Of a stretch of 64,000 nucleotides of DNA, positions 1-13,570 are shown piece by piece. The stretch is taken from assembly GCF_041260155.1 (NCBI RefSeq), contig NC_091933.1, forward strand, positions 992,001 to 1,056,000. Reading direction: 5' to 3'. The position numbers were made by a program, and so were the translations under genes. Numbering within the stretch: position 1 is the stretch's first letter; every line of letters starts with the position of its first letter. Source of the DNA: Ptychodera flava (Eukaryota; Hemichordata; Enteropneusta; Ptychoderidae). The notes under the pieces were generated by a model, which had not been told where the DNA came from, did no database searches, and saw nothing but the letters and a program-made list of their open reading frames with translations.

Positions 1-1
1 T

Positions 2-1478
2 TTACATAAACTGAAGCAGAAACACAGGCAACACGAATTATCAACACCAGGTTTGCTCGATCAAAATGTTCCTTACGGTTCGCAGGAAAATATGTTAAAA
101 TATAAGGAATTACAATGTGCTTTCCGCGATTCGGACATTACCAGAAACATTCTTGAACAGCTAAATAACTTAAGCGCTTCAAAACTTTTAGAAATACAGA
201 GAAATTGGATTGCTAAACCGGACAGCGAGGAGCAAAGAAACAGGGAACACGCCAAGCCGAGCATTACACTCACACAGACAAAGGGCTAAATAATCAGCCT
301 ACAAATATTGTCAGTGCTCAGGGATCACGACAGCATAGTACTAGACCTAGTCCGCTAAAACAGTTCCTCGGAAACATGCAAGACCAACTTTTTCTTCTAC
401 AAAGTGACAGAGTCTCCAGATCACACAGTGTGAATAGTGAATCCAGATCACCAAAAGTTCTCTCTGAAGGCGCGACTGTGGATCGAGACAAAACTAGTGT
501 CATCTCTTCTGTTCAAACTGTATCGTGTGACCAAACTCCTCATATTTACAACAACGAAACACCAGTACAACACACAGATACCGGAGGGGGGACGAACACA
601 GTTTCAAAATTGAACCCGGCACTGAGGGACGCTCTCGACGCTAGGCTCTCGTCCGTTATATCTGCTAACGATTCTTTGCTACAGGCCCACGAGGTGCCGA
701 GGAAAAGACCATGGTCAAAGAAAGATTGGGAGAAAGGGGAAGAAGTGCCTTGCAAATACTACGGGCTTTCAAGGACATGTACAATAACTCAAGAACAGTT
801 ATCAACCCCTGTTTTCCAACACAGAGAAGACAATCTTACCGATGTCTTCAAACTAAAAAATCTTACAGGTAAAGTGTCAGATGACACCTGTTCTACTAGA
901 GTTCATGTCGCTTTGAATGGTAACAGCACGAGCGTTGATTGTAAACTTTCTCAAACAACCAGTGATAAAGAATCATCGGTCGATGACAAAATAAAAAATT
1001 CTAACTTTTACACTCAAAAGCAAAGTGTGTTATCAGAAACTCAAGACAGCTACTTAACAAGAGTTCATCCACCGAAAAAGAAGAGACACTGGCGACAGTA
1101 TCCATACAATGCAGGAACGATGTCAGTGGAGCCTGGAGAAGGGAAGGAAAGTGTCACGGCAGATTCCAAAACGGAACAACTTTACACACCCATTCCGCAA
1201 AAGTCAAAAACTATGCCACAATCAGCAAACTTTTCTGACTCGAAAACTTTCTCGACTTGGCTAAAAGAGCAATTATTATCTGAAATATTTCGCGACAGAA
1301 ATCTGATTCAACTTTATCACAAATTCAGCAAAACAAACAGTACAATGAAAACTTTGAAATTTCAAAGACATTCGAAAAGAACGCTGAGAAAATATCGGAC
1401 ATATTGCCTGAAAACGACAATAATATGGCAGGTATGATACACACCATGATTGAAGTGATCATGGAAGCACAAACCTAA
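2..1478 (+). pseudogene. 3' part of an unrecognised polar protein gene, broken by two frameshifts
   Basis: The reading frame enters from beyond the left edge (frame 2, open from base 2 to the stop at 286-288). It then continues in frame 1 from about base 223 to about 1300, and finally in frame 3 to the stop at 1476-1478. No GT..AG intron explains either switch, so these are frameshifts, either real decay or assembly errors. The longest intact piece is 376-1437 with 353 codons, but its last ~40 codons look out of frame: frame 3 there reads a more protein-like stretch ending IMEAQT. The product is rich in S, T, Q, N and K, mostly without predicted structure, with basic clusters (PRKRPWSKKDW near 700, PPKKKRHWRQY near 1070) that could be nuclear localisation signals. 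I recognise no domain. It could be the last large exon of a nuclear regulator, or a retrocopy. Confidence 0.45.
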
Positions 1479-1677
1479 GAACGTTCAGTGACGGCTGCCA
1501 ATGAGCATGGTCGAGGTCCCTCCACAACCGTGCAATATGGCAATAATAAAATAGTAAGACATACAGATAATCAAAATCAAGTCGCTTTTTTCGAAACGAT
1601 ATGAAAGACTCACAAGCGGAAAAGAAATACGCACTGCTTAGTCACAAGTGCTTTACAGTATGTAAAACCCACGGTGC

Positions 1678-2142
1678 CTTGTGGTTCGATACACGACGAG
1701 TACCGGGCGCGCTGTATGTATTAGAAAAGTAGGAAGTTGGGAAACAATTTAGTCGCGGTACATAAGCTCTTATGTATCGCAGAGTTTGGAGACTCAGTTC
1801 CCTCGCAAAGGCACAATTTATTCAAAAACCAGAATCGATGGCTTTCACTACATCTCTAAATTCATACCCGCTATACTCTTTGCGACAAAATTGATTTTAC
1901 TGTGCATTTTTGGGTACAATTTCCGACGGGACTCTTTCTAACAACAGTTGCCCTACACTCACTGGCGCGATCAGTGTACCCGAATCTAAATGTTCAAATG
2001 ATCACGGGCTGACAGCAGTGGCCAATCACAGCACCGCTACTTTCAAATGTATCGCCGCTGTCGTGAGAAATGGAAATTCTGTTTCCCAACTTCCTACTTT
2101 TCTAATACATTGAGCTGCCCTCCCTGTGTATTGAACCACAAG
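1678..2142. repeat. Foldback element with ~65-bp inverted arms
   Basis: Arms at 1678-1746 and 2080-2142 are inverted copies. The inner ~30 bases (around TAGAAAAGTAGGAAG) match perfectly and the outer ends (CTTGTGGTTC) match with mismatches between. The loop is about 330 bp and contains no convincing gene. It looks like a non-autonomous foldback or MITE. No target duplication was found. Confidence 0.6.
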
Positions 2143-5100
2143 TACTGTACGTGTATCCGTTTCCTATAGTAGGCAAGGTTAAATGTGTGCAAGCAATTTC
2201 TCAATCATGATGTGCCGTGATTAATCGTGCACCATAAGATTTGTTCCTCTTGTTAGTCAGCATTTTAACCAGACTTTGAATTTATTTTATCAATATACGA
2301 TTTATGTGACATTTTTAAAATGCGACGAATAGATAGAACATTCTTCTTTTCAGTCTCAATGACGATTTATGCTGGCAAGTCAATACAGGCTTCTTACAAC
2401 AGCTTTTACAAGCAGAGTGAGAATGGTAGGTTCCTGGTATGCTGTAACTGAAGTTAGGCAAAATAGCTAAATGTTGGACTAAGACCCAGCGTTTGATAAA
2501 TTCATTTTTAATGACTTTTCTATTTAACAAATGTCTTGTTGTTATTCAAGAAACACTTGCACAAACTCATTTCGGGAAATAAAGAAAAGGAGAATATAAG
2601 TGACAGGCATCTTGACTTAGTTTTTCATTGTCATTGCATAATAATATTGTAATGTGATGAGTGAACTATGTGAAAAGTGTCTTTTTGTAATGAATACAGA
2701 GTACAGTTATACACTGTAGTATTAAATGGTTTCATGGCGCTCTGGTCAGAGTATCGCCTCAGTAGGAAATTGACTAATTGGATATGACTTCTATATTGTG
2801 TCCCTGAGAATGACCATTTCAGTTCTATTACAGTATGTGCAGTACAAAATGTAAGCTTATACCCTGGGCCTGGGATCTAGGACGTTGTAATTGGCATTTT
2901 CCATGACACCTACATAACTATACATTCCGGCAATTTTGACAGTATGCACTTTTTTCTAAGCGAAAATGAATTTATGTGAACATGATAAATTTTGCTAGAA
3001 GGAAGCCTCGGTGGCTATTCAGTGGAGAAATCACGAGTATTGTGAAATCTATTAACAGAAAGGAAGGAACGACTATATATTGTGTAACCATGAATAGAAA
3101 AGCAGGGACACAGAGATTAAAATCATTTGAAAACTGTACAAAGGAATGATGGTGACATATCAGATCTAGAGCTATACTCTTGTTAAGGTGATGGTGCTGG
3201 TACTGTAATCAATGACATTGGCAGCAGTACGTCTGAACAATTTTTTGAAGTTTCCGAGACACTGTATATACTAGATTTAGAAGGAGAGTGGGGTCTTTGG
3301 AAAAAGCTTTTTCTCCTAATTTTTTAATAAAAAGTGTATATATGTAACAGTATTGGCCATTTTTATCTTTCAGAATTCAGTTTAATTTCATATTTGAACA
3401 GATTTTTAATATACATACATACTCGCAACGCTAGTGTAATTAAGGGCCTGGAAACTGTAAAATACAGCATGATGTAAATTTTATGTTTTTATAATTAGTA
3501 CGAAACATTTTTTATTCATGTAATTCTACGATGTAATTCTATGAAGGAATTCTTTGTAGGAATTGAGTCTGCCTTTGGTTAGGAAAGAACTGTCATTATT
3601 ATGCAAATTATATGCATCAACTATAAATACCACATCACTCGGTAGTGATTTGCCACGATTAAAAGGCAGTTTGGATTCAAAAGTGGGGTGTAATCTTTCT
3701 TTCAAGAGTCACTAAAGTTGAAAAAATTGTTTTCTTGCCGTCAAAGGTAACAAATCAGAGAGCTAGATTGTCACTATCTCTTGGGGATAAACCTGTTATA
3801 TCAAACACTTTATTCGGATTGGGTTTTATTAGCATATTAAACCTACACAAATGATTGTTTACCACAAACTTTCTAAGACACTGCACTACATAAAGCAGTG
3901 TGCACACAAGGAAAACTGCCTTTTATAACACAAGTAAATGTACAGGCATTTGCCCATGAAATTTGTCATAATAATTGAAGAACAGAGTTTTCTCTGCTAT
4001 CCTTTATAATAAATATCGATAAATATGTGTAAGACTTGCACCGAGACCAATATATAGATATTTACCAGAAAAAGAGAATGGTTTTAGAAGAAGTCTTTTA
4101 GGTTGTGCATCTGTTCGAGAGACTCTTTTGAAATACACGGAAATCGGGATGAAAAGGGTAATACAAAGCATGGTTTTATATTAGTTTGGTTATTAATCGC
4201 CGGAAAGGTTCGTCATCTTCATGTACACAAGCCTACACATATAAAAATTATAGATCCTTTTTGAAATCCGACGTAGATACTTCATATTTGCTAGAATGTG
4301 TTGAACTGGTGATTATTGGAGTACTGCTCCTTATCACTTTCGTCGACTAGACACGTGATAGTCAAGTGGTCAATGTAATTTTTTTTCTCAAGAATTGTCA
4401 CAATGTATCAACGAAAAGGAACAAATCAGAATATGGCTCACTCAATGCACTTCTCTTATCACAAAATGCCAGAAAATAGTTTCCATGCCAAAACAATATT
4501 CGAACAGCTGAATATGTATGTAAATATTTTACCATGCACAAACTGGAACGTTATTGTCGTCTGCAAGTTTTCTTCATTCTGTATCGTAGTTATTTAACAT
4601 TTGTTCATGGGGTCATCCTATTTCATCTTCTTTGGGAGGGGCGGGGTCGATCTTTTTTAAAACAAATGACAACAATTTGCCATCCCCGGCCGTTAAACCT
4701 CAATTTTTCCTGATACTAAGTGGGCCATGGTTTGCCTCTTTTCTTCCAAGAGGGCGTGAGTATCACCTTACCTGTAACCCTGAACTTCAATGCAATAAGA
4801 CGACGCTGAAGGCATGATGCAATAGCTGGAAGGGATCTTTTGGCTGATGGCTAACGAATTGTTTAAGCTTAGAAATGGTCAAATACAATTAGCAACATAG
4901 ACTTATTTTTAATGAGAGACTTACCTGCTGCACCAATCATAAATCACCTGGACGTTATTGGTACACGTAAAATAGGTTTCGTGTTATTGCATTGAAATTT
5001 AGGTAGATAGTTACCTATTGCTGATGTTCTTTTCATATTGAACGATTGAGGGCGCTCGCGCAATACACTTGTAACCTTGAAAAGCACAAATAGGGCTAAA

Positions 5101-6244
5101 AGTTTCTTTTGCCTCGTGACATATGAAGTAATACTGCGTCAGAAAGGTTTGTCATGGTTTGCAAAGGCACTTGTTAAAAGGAGCACTAAAGGAGGTTAGC
5201 AGTTATGGTAGCCTTGATTATTGAATTCTTATTTTTGTGTTTGATTCTTCCTAGATGGTACCTTCTCAGTAAATGGTACTCTTTTGACATTTCTGCTTAA
5301 GAGGCGTGATGAATAACATGACCATTTCATAGAGTACAAACATCACAAAACACCATCAGAAAAAAGAAGAGAAAATTATTTGTTCGGAGTAAGTTCTTTC
5401 TTATCCGAGCTCTGTTGTCAGTTGTGAGGACAATTTGACAGGTTGCGATGCAGACATTGATACAAATCCGAGCTAGACGATACAAGAAAAGCAATATCAT
5501 TGAATAATTTTAAAACTATCGGCCAAATTTATATACCCCCAATAGTTTATGAGTAAGATTAAACTCATATTTCACCGGTTAAACACAAATGATGTTGTTG
5601 ACACGATAATTTATCCCTTCCCACCTTCTATAAGGTGCATTAAATTGTAGGCTGCATACAGTTTGTATCAATTCTCACCATCTCTTAAACAAATCCTTGT
5701 TCGCAATACAACACAACATCACAATGTACGTAGTTTTGTTTATCATTCTGTTAAATTTTGGTAATTTATTCTATTAGTAGGTCATTGGTTCATTATAGAT
5801 GGCTGCTCAAAAATCTCTAAATATTTGAATTATGGACGATATAAAACTTTTGTCTCGAGGAAATCTCTGAGTACAATTTTATTTCTTTAAGATCAAGATT
5901 CGTGAAACATCAGTTATTTTACAGATTTTCGTTTTGATGAAATAACAAATCAAGATTAATTGGACAACCGAAGGCATATGTGACCGTCACCTGGACTGAA
6001 CACCAAGGAAGGTAAGAGAATACAAAATGATGATAAATGGTACAAATCATAGTATTGAACTTGCAGTATGGAATGTACGTCAAATCGAGACTGTAATCAA
6101 GTGTATTGTTAACTTGTGTGTCACTATGGTAACCCGACTTTGTCGAGTTATTCCAATCCAAATACTCGCTGTGGTGAAGAAACCTTTACCGCTATTTTCC
6201 TTGTAATAATTAACAAATCCCTGGATAAAGCTGGATTAAGGTTA
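2143..6244. other. Gene-free AT-rich spacer
   Basis: Only short open frames without family resemblance are present. I see no RNA gene and no long repeat. The right end (about 5878-6244) is probably the 3' untranslated region of the CRT-like gene on the minus strand. Confidence 0.5.
5878..5883 (-). terminator. Candidate poly(A) signal of the CRT-like gene
   Basis: AATAAA on the minus strand (TTTATT as shown), about 360 nt beyond the stop at 6245-6247. Assigned by position only. Confidence 0.3.
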
Positions 6245-9200
6245 TCAAGCATCGATATGTTGAATATCTTCATCTGTCTGATTCACCATATATTTCTCCT
6301 CTTCTTGTCCAAAGTATCTGTACAAGACGACGGCTGGCATCATAATGACTAGTCCTGCTATTGTAAAACCGGTGGAAAGGTCGAATAATGGATGCCAATG
6401 AAAATAGGGCTGTGATGTAAACAGAGTCCAAAATAGAGTTCCAAGAGGTGTAACAAGGGCTTGCACTACGACCAGGTAGATGGCGCCATCAGCATAGCGT
6501 AACAGTAGAAAACCGAAGACACTTGCAGACATATAGCTTATTACAAATAACCAAGAACTTCCTACAACCCCAGAACAGTTGGGATCAGCACCAAACTGAC
6601 AGTGAAAACCACTCGATAAGCTATTCCATAAAGCTCTCGGGTCAGACGACTGAAAAAAGAGAACAACAGTAATTTTCACTGAACTATACAAATTTAAGAT
6701 ATTTCCCTAAAATGATGAAGATGCGTAATGAAGTTTAGATCATATAAAACACAATTGAAAATAATTTGGGATAACTGGATGGTGAAGTGATGTCGGTTTA
6801 ATCTGCAAATGTAAGCTCATCTGCTTTTCTTTTAAAGTTACACTTGTTTTTATGAGCATTTGTAATATTGCAACATTCAGCTATATATCACCTAACACTT
6901 TAGAGAAATTTGAAAAATATGAAGATAATCCCAAATTAGTTCCAATCATGTTATAAGTCATTTTTGATATACTATATCACCAAATCGACAAGGTTTTTTG
7001 TGTCATAAAATATTTTTGAACCTTAGTGAACTGGGAAACTTAACAAATGTTACAATTGTATCCTTAAAATGCTGCGGATGTACACAATATTTATGTACAA
7101 CAAGCGATATATGGAACATGCCGGTTAGTGGAGCGACATCGGAACGAACTATACTCTGTACTGATCGAGTGTACATATTTTACCAGCCTGCAAAGGGTGT
7201 TATTGCAACAATATTATATCAATATGTGTGATTATGGTGTTTTAAAACTGTTTCTACGTCATTTGAGCACCTGGAAATCTGAAACCAGATTGGTTATTTA
7301 CGTTATTGCATTGACCTTCTATGCTAGGTATGGGGTCCATTATAACACTGGTATACAATTTACCACGTGAGCTATCCTTGAAAAGAATGATACATTGGCT
7401 TCGTTGACACTCTGATATAATATCATAATATCATAAATGATAGGCATAATTATATTCTTCGATGAAGATATTCCTACCACTTCAGTATATTGCTGCTTTT
7501 CTTCTTACGTCATTCGATAAAGTCGTTACATTTTCTTTACATTGTAAAAATATTTGTAAATGATCTTCTCTTTCTCATCGGCCGGAGAGATTTTCTGCTT
7601 CTGAAAGATTCGCTTACATTTAAAATTAAATTCACCACTCAACTTCATGAACTATAGCTTGCAAATACTGTATGCAATTTCATTGTAGTAAATAGTTTAA
7701 GGTATAGTACCTAACAGTCTTCAAATCTTGCTCAAACTTTCTGTAAAGATACATTTAAGGCACTCCCATTCGAAATCACAAATAAAAATCAGGGGTCAAT
7801 ATGCCAAATTTTGCACTAGAGAAACAGATAACCAAATATTGACTTACACTTGAAATTAAAATGGCCACCATCCCCGTGCTAACTCTAATAGAGAAAATCT
7901 AATTTGGGATTTTCACAAAAGATAAACCGGTGAAAACTCCATAACAGTTCTATAACAGTGTTATAATGGACCCCTTACCTCACATATACTTAGCTAACAT
8001 ACACTTTGTGAGCCTCAAATTGAGCCCCCACAAGTGGCAGACTGAACATAATTGTAAAAGCTTGACAGTCCGAATATCTGTCCCCGAGACACTTGCTACC
8101 TTTAGCGTATCAGTTACAATAACTTTACATCGTATCAGTTGGGACATTTACAATAACTTTACATCGTATCAGTTGGGACATTTACAATAACTTTACATCG
8201 TATCAGTTGGGACATTTACAATAACTTTACATCGTATCGGACACCTGCATCTACTAATCATTAACTAAAATACGATGAATAACTCACCATTCCAAAACCC
8301 GGTATAAAATCTGTCCAGAATAAAAGAGTGACTGTGATAAACTGGAATCCATTAACCCAGACATTGACCAATAACGAAGAAGCCTAAAACAAACAAAAAT
8401 CACGTGACTTTACGTTGTTATCGACGTTTAGTTCATGGGCTGCTTTTTACAGTCTGTAACAAACTAATACCGAAAATACCATCCAACGATCAGATCATCA
8501 GTGTCTCTGAATAGAAAATATCTCAACTGACGTGAAAAGATCAACAATTTCAGAATGAGTGCATCTGTATATGGTCATATATAGTGTTCTAAAATTCCAA
8601 TGGAAATCAAGCTTTGTATTAATATCTGAATATCAAATTACATTCTTTATCGATTTGAAGAACACACTCAGTGACGTTGACCAAATTGCGGCAAATATCG
8701 CCACAGTCGAACAGGATACCAAACCCAGATGTGTGACGACTTCAGCTAGTACCATCCAAACAATTAAAAGTCAATTAATTCAATAGAACTTGTCCGCAAT
8801 TTACAGATACTCTTGTACTTCAGTTCCTTTGTGGTGGAAATCAAATGTACTTGACTTTGAACTATGACATCAGTACTTAAGACATCATACCAATTTAGAC
8901 TGAAGAACTGAAATATCTTTCTTTCTTTTTTTTTTCTTTCTGTTTTTTATAATTTCAAGGCGGAGAGTTTACACGTGTGACTTAGTTTCTTGTGTATCAC
9001 CTCCTGTTTCATGACTTTCTCAAGCAGTACATTCATAACACCGACTGGCAAGAAACCAAGCAGAAAGCAGGCAGGCCAAAGAACTCTGCTAGCTGTAGAT
9101 TGGTGTTGGCCGCTTGAACTGCTATCTTCATTGTCGATATTGAAAATGATTGGTTCCATCGATATAAACAGGCCGATCAGTACAACTCCTGTGCACACTA

Positions 9201-9953
9201 ATCTTTTGACACCTACTCCTGAAAGAGAAACAATTTACATCAGTTTATTTTCTCAAACTAGTTTACTGCAAAGATTGTTGAAAAAGTAGATGGAATTCCC
9301 TCATTTGTGACACACTGACTCTTCGAGAGTTTGTACCCGACATGCATGTAGTAAATAGAAATGAACGATGTGACTGGAGCGTTCTACTTACCTTTCCTAA
9401 TCATGACGTAACGTGCAATGACCGTATATGGAATGACGGACGTACTGAGGATCGCCTGTAACGCTGGGGGCGTTCTCGATGGATCGCTGGCATAGACAAC
9501 CAGTAACCCATTCAATGCATTCATGAATCCAGCTACGAATACATACTTGATGGGAGCTTTAAGTCGAAAACTGACAGACGAGTTACAGAACTTTGATATG
9601 ACAAGCAAGAAGAAGAAAAAGAACGGGAAGAGTAAAGACGAGGAAAATAGAATGTAATAGGGATCACTGTAGTTATCAAGTGACTGGGAGAAGATTGGTA
9701 ATGTAACATTGGTTGCTACATTAGTGATGACAGTTGCCACTGACAACACAATATTGAATGTTTTTAACCCAACCACTCTTGCAGGCGAAGAGAAAATGTT
9801 TAATCTGGATGGCGAAGTTTGCTGGTTTGAACGACCTGTCATCAACTTCTCATCTGATCTCTGTAAATCATCGATGGTTTCAGGGTTTTCTGACCAAGAA
9901 TCGTTGTCGCTCAATATTGGTTCTTCTAAATCGGTCATTGATCCCGACGCCAT
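6245..9953 (-). CDS. CRT-like (chloroquine-resistance-transporter family) membrane transporter, 426 aa
   Basis: Four exons, read high to low: 9953-9392 (start ATG), 9218-9001, 8383-8288 and 6649-6245 (stop). All introns are GT..AG. The lengths 562+218+96+405 give 427 codons including the stop. The N-terminus is acidic and cytosolic-looking (MASGSMTDLEEPILS, residues 1-70). About ten hydrophobic segments follow, with the drug/metabolite-transporter feel of FVAGFMNALNGLLVVYASD and LQAILSTSVIPYTVIA in exon 1, FLLGFLPVGVMNVLLEK in exon 2, VWVNGFQFITVTLLFW in exon 3, and VVVQALVTPLGTLFW in exon 4. A loop with two cysteines (CQFGADPNC) sits where Plasmodium CRT has its cysteine-rich vacuolar loop, and the length is close to that of Plasmodium CRT. 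CRT proteins export small solutes and peptides from lysosome-like compartments; substrate and location here are inferred. Intron 3 contains a 34-bp tandem repeat. A broader drug/metabolite-superfamily transporter is the alternative. Confidence 0.8.
8105..8240. repeat. Minisatellite, 34-bp unit, ~3.7 copies
   Basis: Near-identical copies of a unit containing CAGTTGGGACATTTACAATA. It lies in intron 3 of the CRT-like gene, about 50 bp downstream of the 5' splice site of exon 3. The near-identity implies a recent expansion. Confidence 0.9.
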
Positions 9954-12900
9954 TACTTCTTTTCTGTATTCAAAAGTACTGAAACTGTATGATAAGAGTA
10001 AGAGAATGCAAAATATTACCGAAAATAAATAAAACGTTCATTTAACAGTGAATTATCTCTTCTTGATGTCAGCATAAGTACACAGCTCTTTGAAATTAGA
10101 TTTCGTGCTGCGTCTTGACTGTTTACTAGTAAAGTCGGTAAATTTGAAGTTTGAGTCGATCCTTGAATAACCAGAATGAAGCCTCCTGGCATCGAATTCA
10201 CATACGCTGTAGCTTAGCTTCATTCACAGTCCCTAGTAAACGATGTAAGTAACTTTCTGCCGACGAGGACCCTTCCCCAACCCATGATTTTCGGTGAATC
10301 GAACATATTGTACATGTAAAGAACATGTTTCAGCAATACTACAGAGAAACATGGCAAAGCAATAAGCAAATCAATAAATCTCCATCTAGAATTAAGTAAA
10401 TATGTTAATGTCATTTCGTAGAGCGAAGAAATAACAAAGATTAATAATTACAAGTGACCGTAAAATGGCGATATTATCAGAGCTATTGATATTCACCATG
10501 AAATTAGTATTTATACTATTGTATGGCACACGCTGCCAAATATATTTAAATTTCAAGAATTTCAATGATCTTTGATGTTTCCAATATCAGAATTCGATTT
10601 ATTGCAGTAAAGACTTTCTCAAAGATGAAGCTTTGGATGAGATCGTAGCGTAGGACAGACTGATATCAGGACAATGCTGTGACCGTATTTCCCTATCCTC
10701 TCTCTGCAGAAAACAAAACTGTACTCTGTACTGTACTGTACTGTACTGCATAGCGTCATTTTGACATTATGTTTGAAACATAGGCGTCCAAAATCACAGC
10801 TTTCCCCGACAAAATGATTAAATAATGAAACAATTTTCTTTGAGTCTCTTTTTCTCACTTGCACTGATCAAAAACCAGTTTCGCCCGTACCGAGCGTTTC
10901 CACGGGAGATATGGCAGAAGCAGTCCTATCGTGTGTCAGGTACAAATGACATTAAGCAAGAACAATCCGCCAAAACATGGTTTATTAGAGCCTCTACATA
11001 GAGTGTTTGAACGATATAATGATCTACTATAGTGGTTGGCACTTGATAGCATGTTTGCAGAGCACTGGACACCTCAACAAAAATGTATTAATTTGTTCAG
11101 GAACATCGATCCGAGGCAAACTCTGCTAATGTTTTATCTAGTGGTCATAATTAGGAATTATGACAATTAAATAAGACATTGCCGTGACAATATAAGTTAT
11201 AATTTACTTACCTTCACAACTTTGGGGTTGCTTGTTAAAACAGTGAGATATAGACAGTATCAAATGACAGAACAGGGAAAGTACATGCACCAATCTTCAA
11301 GTTGCCTTTTCAAAGTGTTGGTAAATTTGACGTCAACAATACTGTTCAAACTTTACATATCAGGAAAAAGCCTAGAAAGTCCAGGTTAAGGAGCGCAGAT
11401 AAAGTCATGTGATTTTTAATCGCCGAAAAAGACTTGTCACATGAGGTGACGCCCCCTTTAAATTCCAGGTAGCGACATACGGAGTGCTCCTTCGATGACC
11501 AAGGTAACAACAATCACGACAAGTGCCATTAAAGTTGAACACGTCAAAGGTGAAAACCCTTGGAGCAGAAGGCTATATTGTTAGCCAGTCGGTTATTATT
11601 GCTATCGATAAGTTCAACACTTTCCTTGTCAACGAAAGAAGTGTGATAAATGTACTTTTGCTAATGAATATAATCTAACTGGCATTTAATGTCAGTACCT
11701 GCTGGGCTTATCTTATGGTCAAATCCATTTAACAGAGTTACTTGCCTACATCATGAACAAGGAGGTATTGTTGAGATGTGTTCAGCTTGACGTAGGGAAA
11801 GAAAACTGGGTGTGCGTTCCGTAAAATTAGACAACCACTTCTATCAATTTATTGACATTCGCACTTTAAGCGATGTCGTAAATCAGACAGAATCAATAAT
11901 AAAATAGGTCAATGGGTGAACGACATGAACTATCCATGGTGACGAAAAGTGAATGTGGTCGTGCTCTATTATGGTACCAATGCCTGCTATGATGTTTAAA
12001 TTGACAGACAACTGGCAACTTGTAGATTTAATCAATAACAGTCGAGTTTGGAAGGTTTTATTTGTCCGATAACTTTATCTTATGTTTGTATTTTGGTGCC
12101 CTGGGTATCACGAGGGATTGGAAAAGTTATTCCGGGTCTCTTTTTTAAATCTATGCTGGGACAACTTTCAACAGGCATTGTGTTATAATCATGTTGAAAG
12201 TGATAATTTAAATTACTATAAGGAACAGTAATTAGAGAAACAATTACCGGTATAGCTGAAATTCTCATATTAAACTCAATGACAGCCTCTACAGTGCAAA
12301 TAACGAAATAGAGGAAAATGTACCACCGTGTGAATCGGGTGATTATCTACAGCTAACACTACATTTTAACTTCGTGTCTAAATGCATGATTTCTTTGACG
12401 GGAAGAAACTCGGCCTGAACAATCATTCAATTTGTGACAAATGCATTATTATGGAAACGTCATTTGAGTTGCAGCACTACTATGACACTTAATACAAAAC
12501 ATGATGAAAAAAAAATCTTGTGTTGAATAATTCAGAAAATATACTCATTATTAAGTGTTATTACATAACTAAAATAAAATTATTGTTTTTCATTTCATAA
12601 TATTTACAGCTGAATACAAAATGTCGCATCAACTAAAACAGTTGTTTCGGAGACTAATTAGAGAAGATAATTTGATAACAATGCAATATTGCTGCTTTCA
12701 TCATTATTTGCAAAATTATAAATGATATTTGTGCCAGGATACTGAAAACTATTCATCAATTTTTTTTAATCTTAACCTAGATTCCCAAATACCCTCAGAA
12801 TGGCGCCTACGATACTGTGTTCGCCGGTGTTCATATTTTATATGGTAATTATAGTATGAGTTGAAGAGGTGAGGTTGACGGAAAATAGCGATCACCTTTG

Positions 12901-13570
12901 CTCTGAGAACCTTTATCTGGGAGAGGCCCCAATAATGGCCGTTATTCCCCACTAACCTAAAAATACTCGTACTTCGAATTTGGCGATTCCTGTATGACAT
13001 CTTCCCAAAACTGACTTGTTATTATACGATGCCTCTTGTGCAGTTTTATATGCTTGGCCGAGAAGGATGAAATGGCCTGCTTCGAGAGTTTATAATGTAC
13101 TTTGACACGTCGCTGGACACGTGTTTCAAGATTTTATGCAAATTAAGGAGGCATTTTAATGTTATAATTGACCAGGTGATCGCCGATATATATAGACGTG
13201 TTATTAAACTGCTCCAAGGAGACTGCATAACGTCTGAAAAGAGCTTGCTTGTGTGACCCGTAAGATTAATGTACATCCATGAACGAAATTACCCAAGGGA
13301 CTGTATGTGTTATTTGTACATCGTGAAATGAAGGTGACTGAGAAGAAACACCATTGTCAATGTGAAACGGCAACTTCACCAAGTTTGTGCACTGTGACAC
13401 GTGGATTGAAGCCCACGTTTGTGTTCTTCGCGTTGCAATGTTGCACTAAAGACCAGACTATTGGGCTAAGTTGAAACTACGTCGTGCGGATTCTGTGTAA
13501 GGGACTGGTATAAGCTGTAAGCTCATGTAAATCTAGGTAAATCTTCATAACTTTTGTGTAAATTAATTTA
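9954..13570. other. Gene-free spacer upstream of the CRT-like gene
   Basis: It includes the likely promoter and 5' untranslated region of the CRT-like gene near 9954-10300, though I see no clear core element. A short (CTGTA)n run lies at about 10715-10748. An 83-codon open frame on the minus strand at 12749-13000 is basic but matches nothing I recognise. Otherwise empty. Confidence 0.45.

Noticed and set aside
12749..13000. 83-codon basic frame on the minus strand
   Set aside because: No family resemblance and no supporting neighbours; likely chance.
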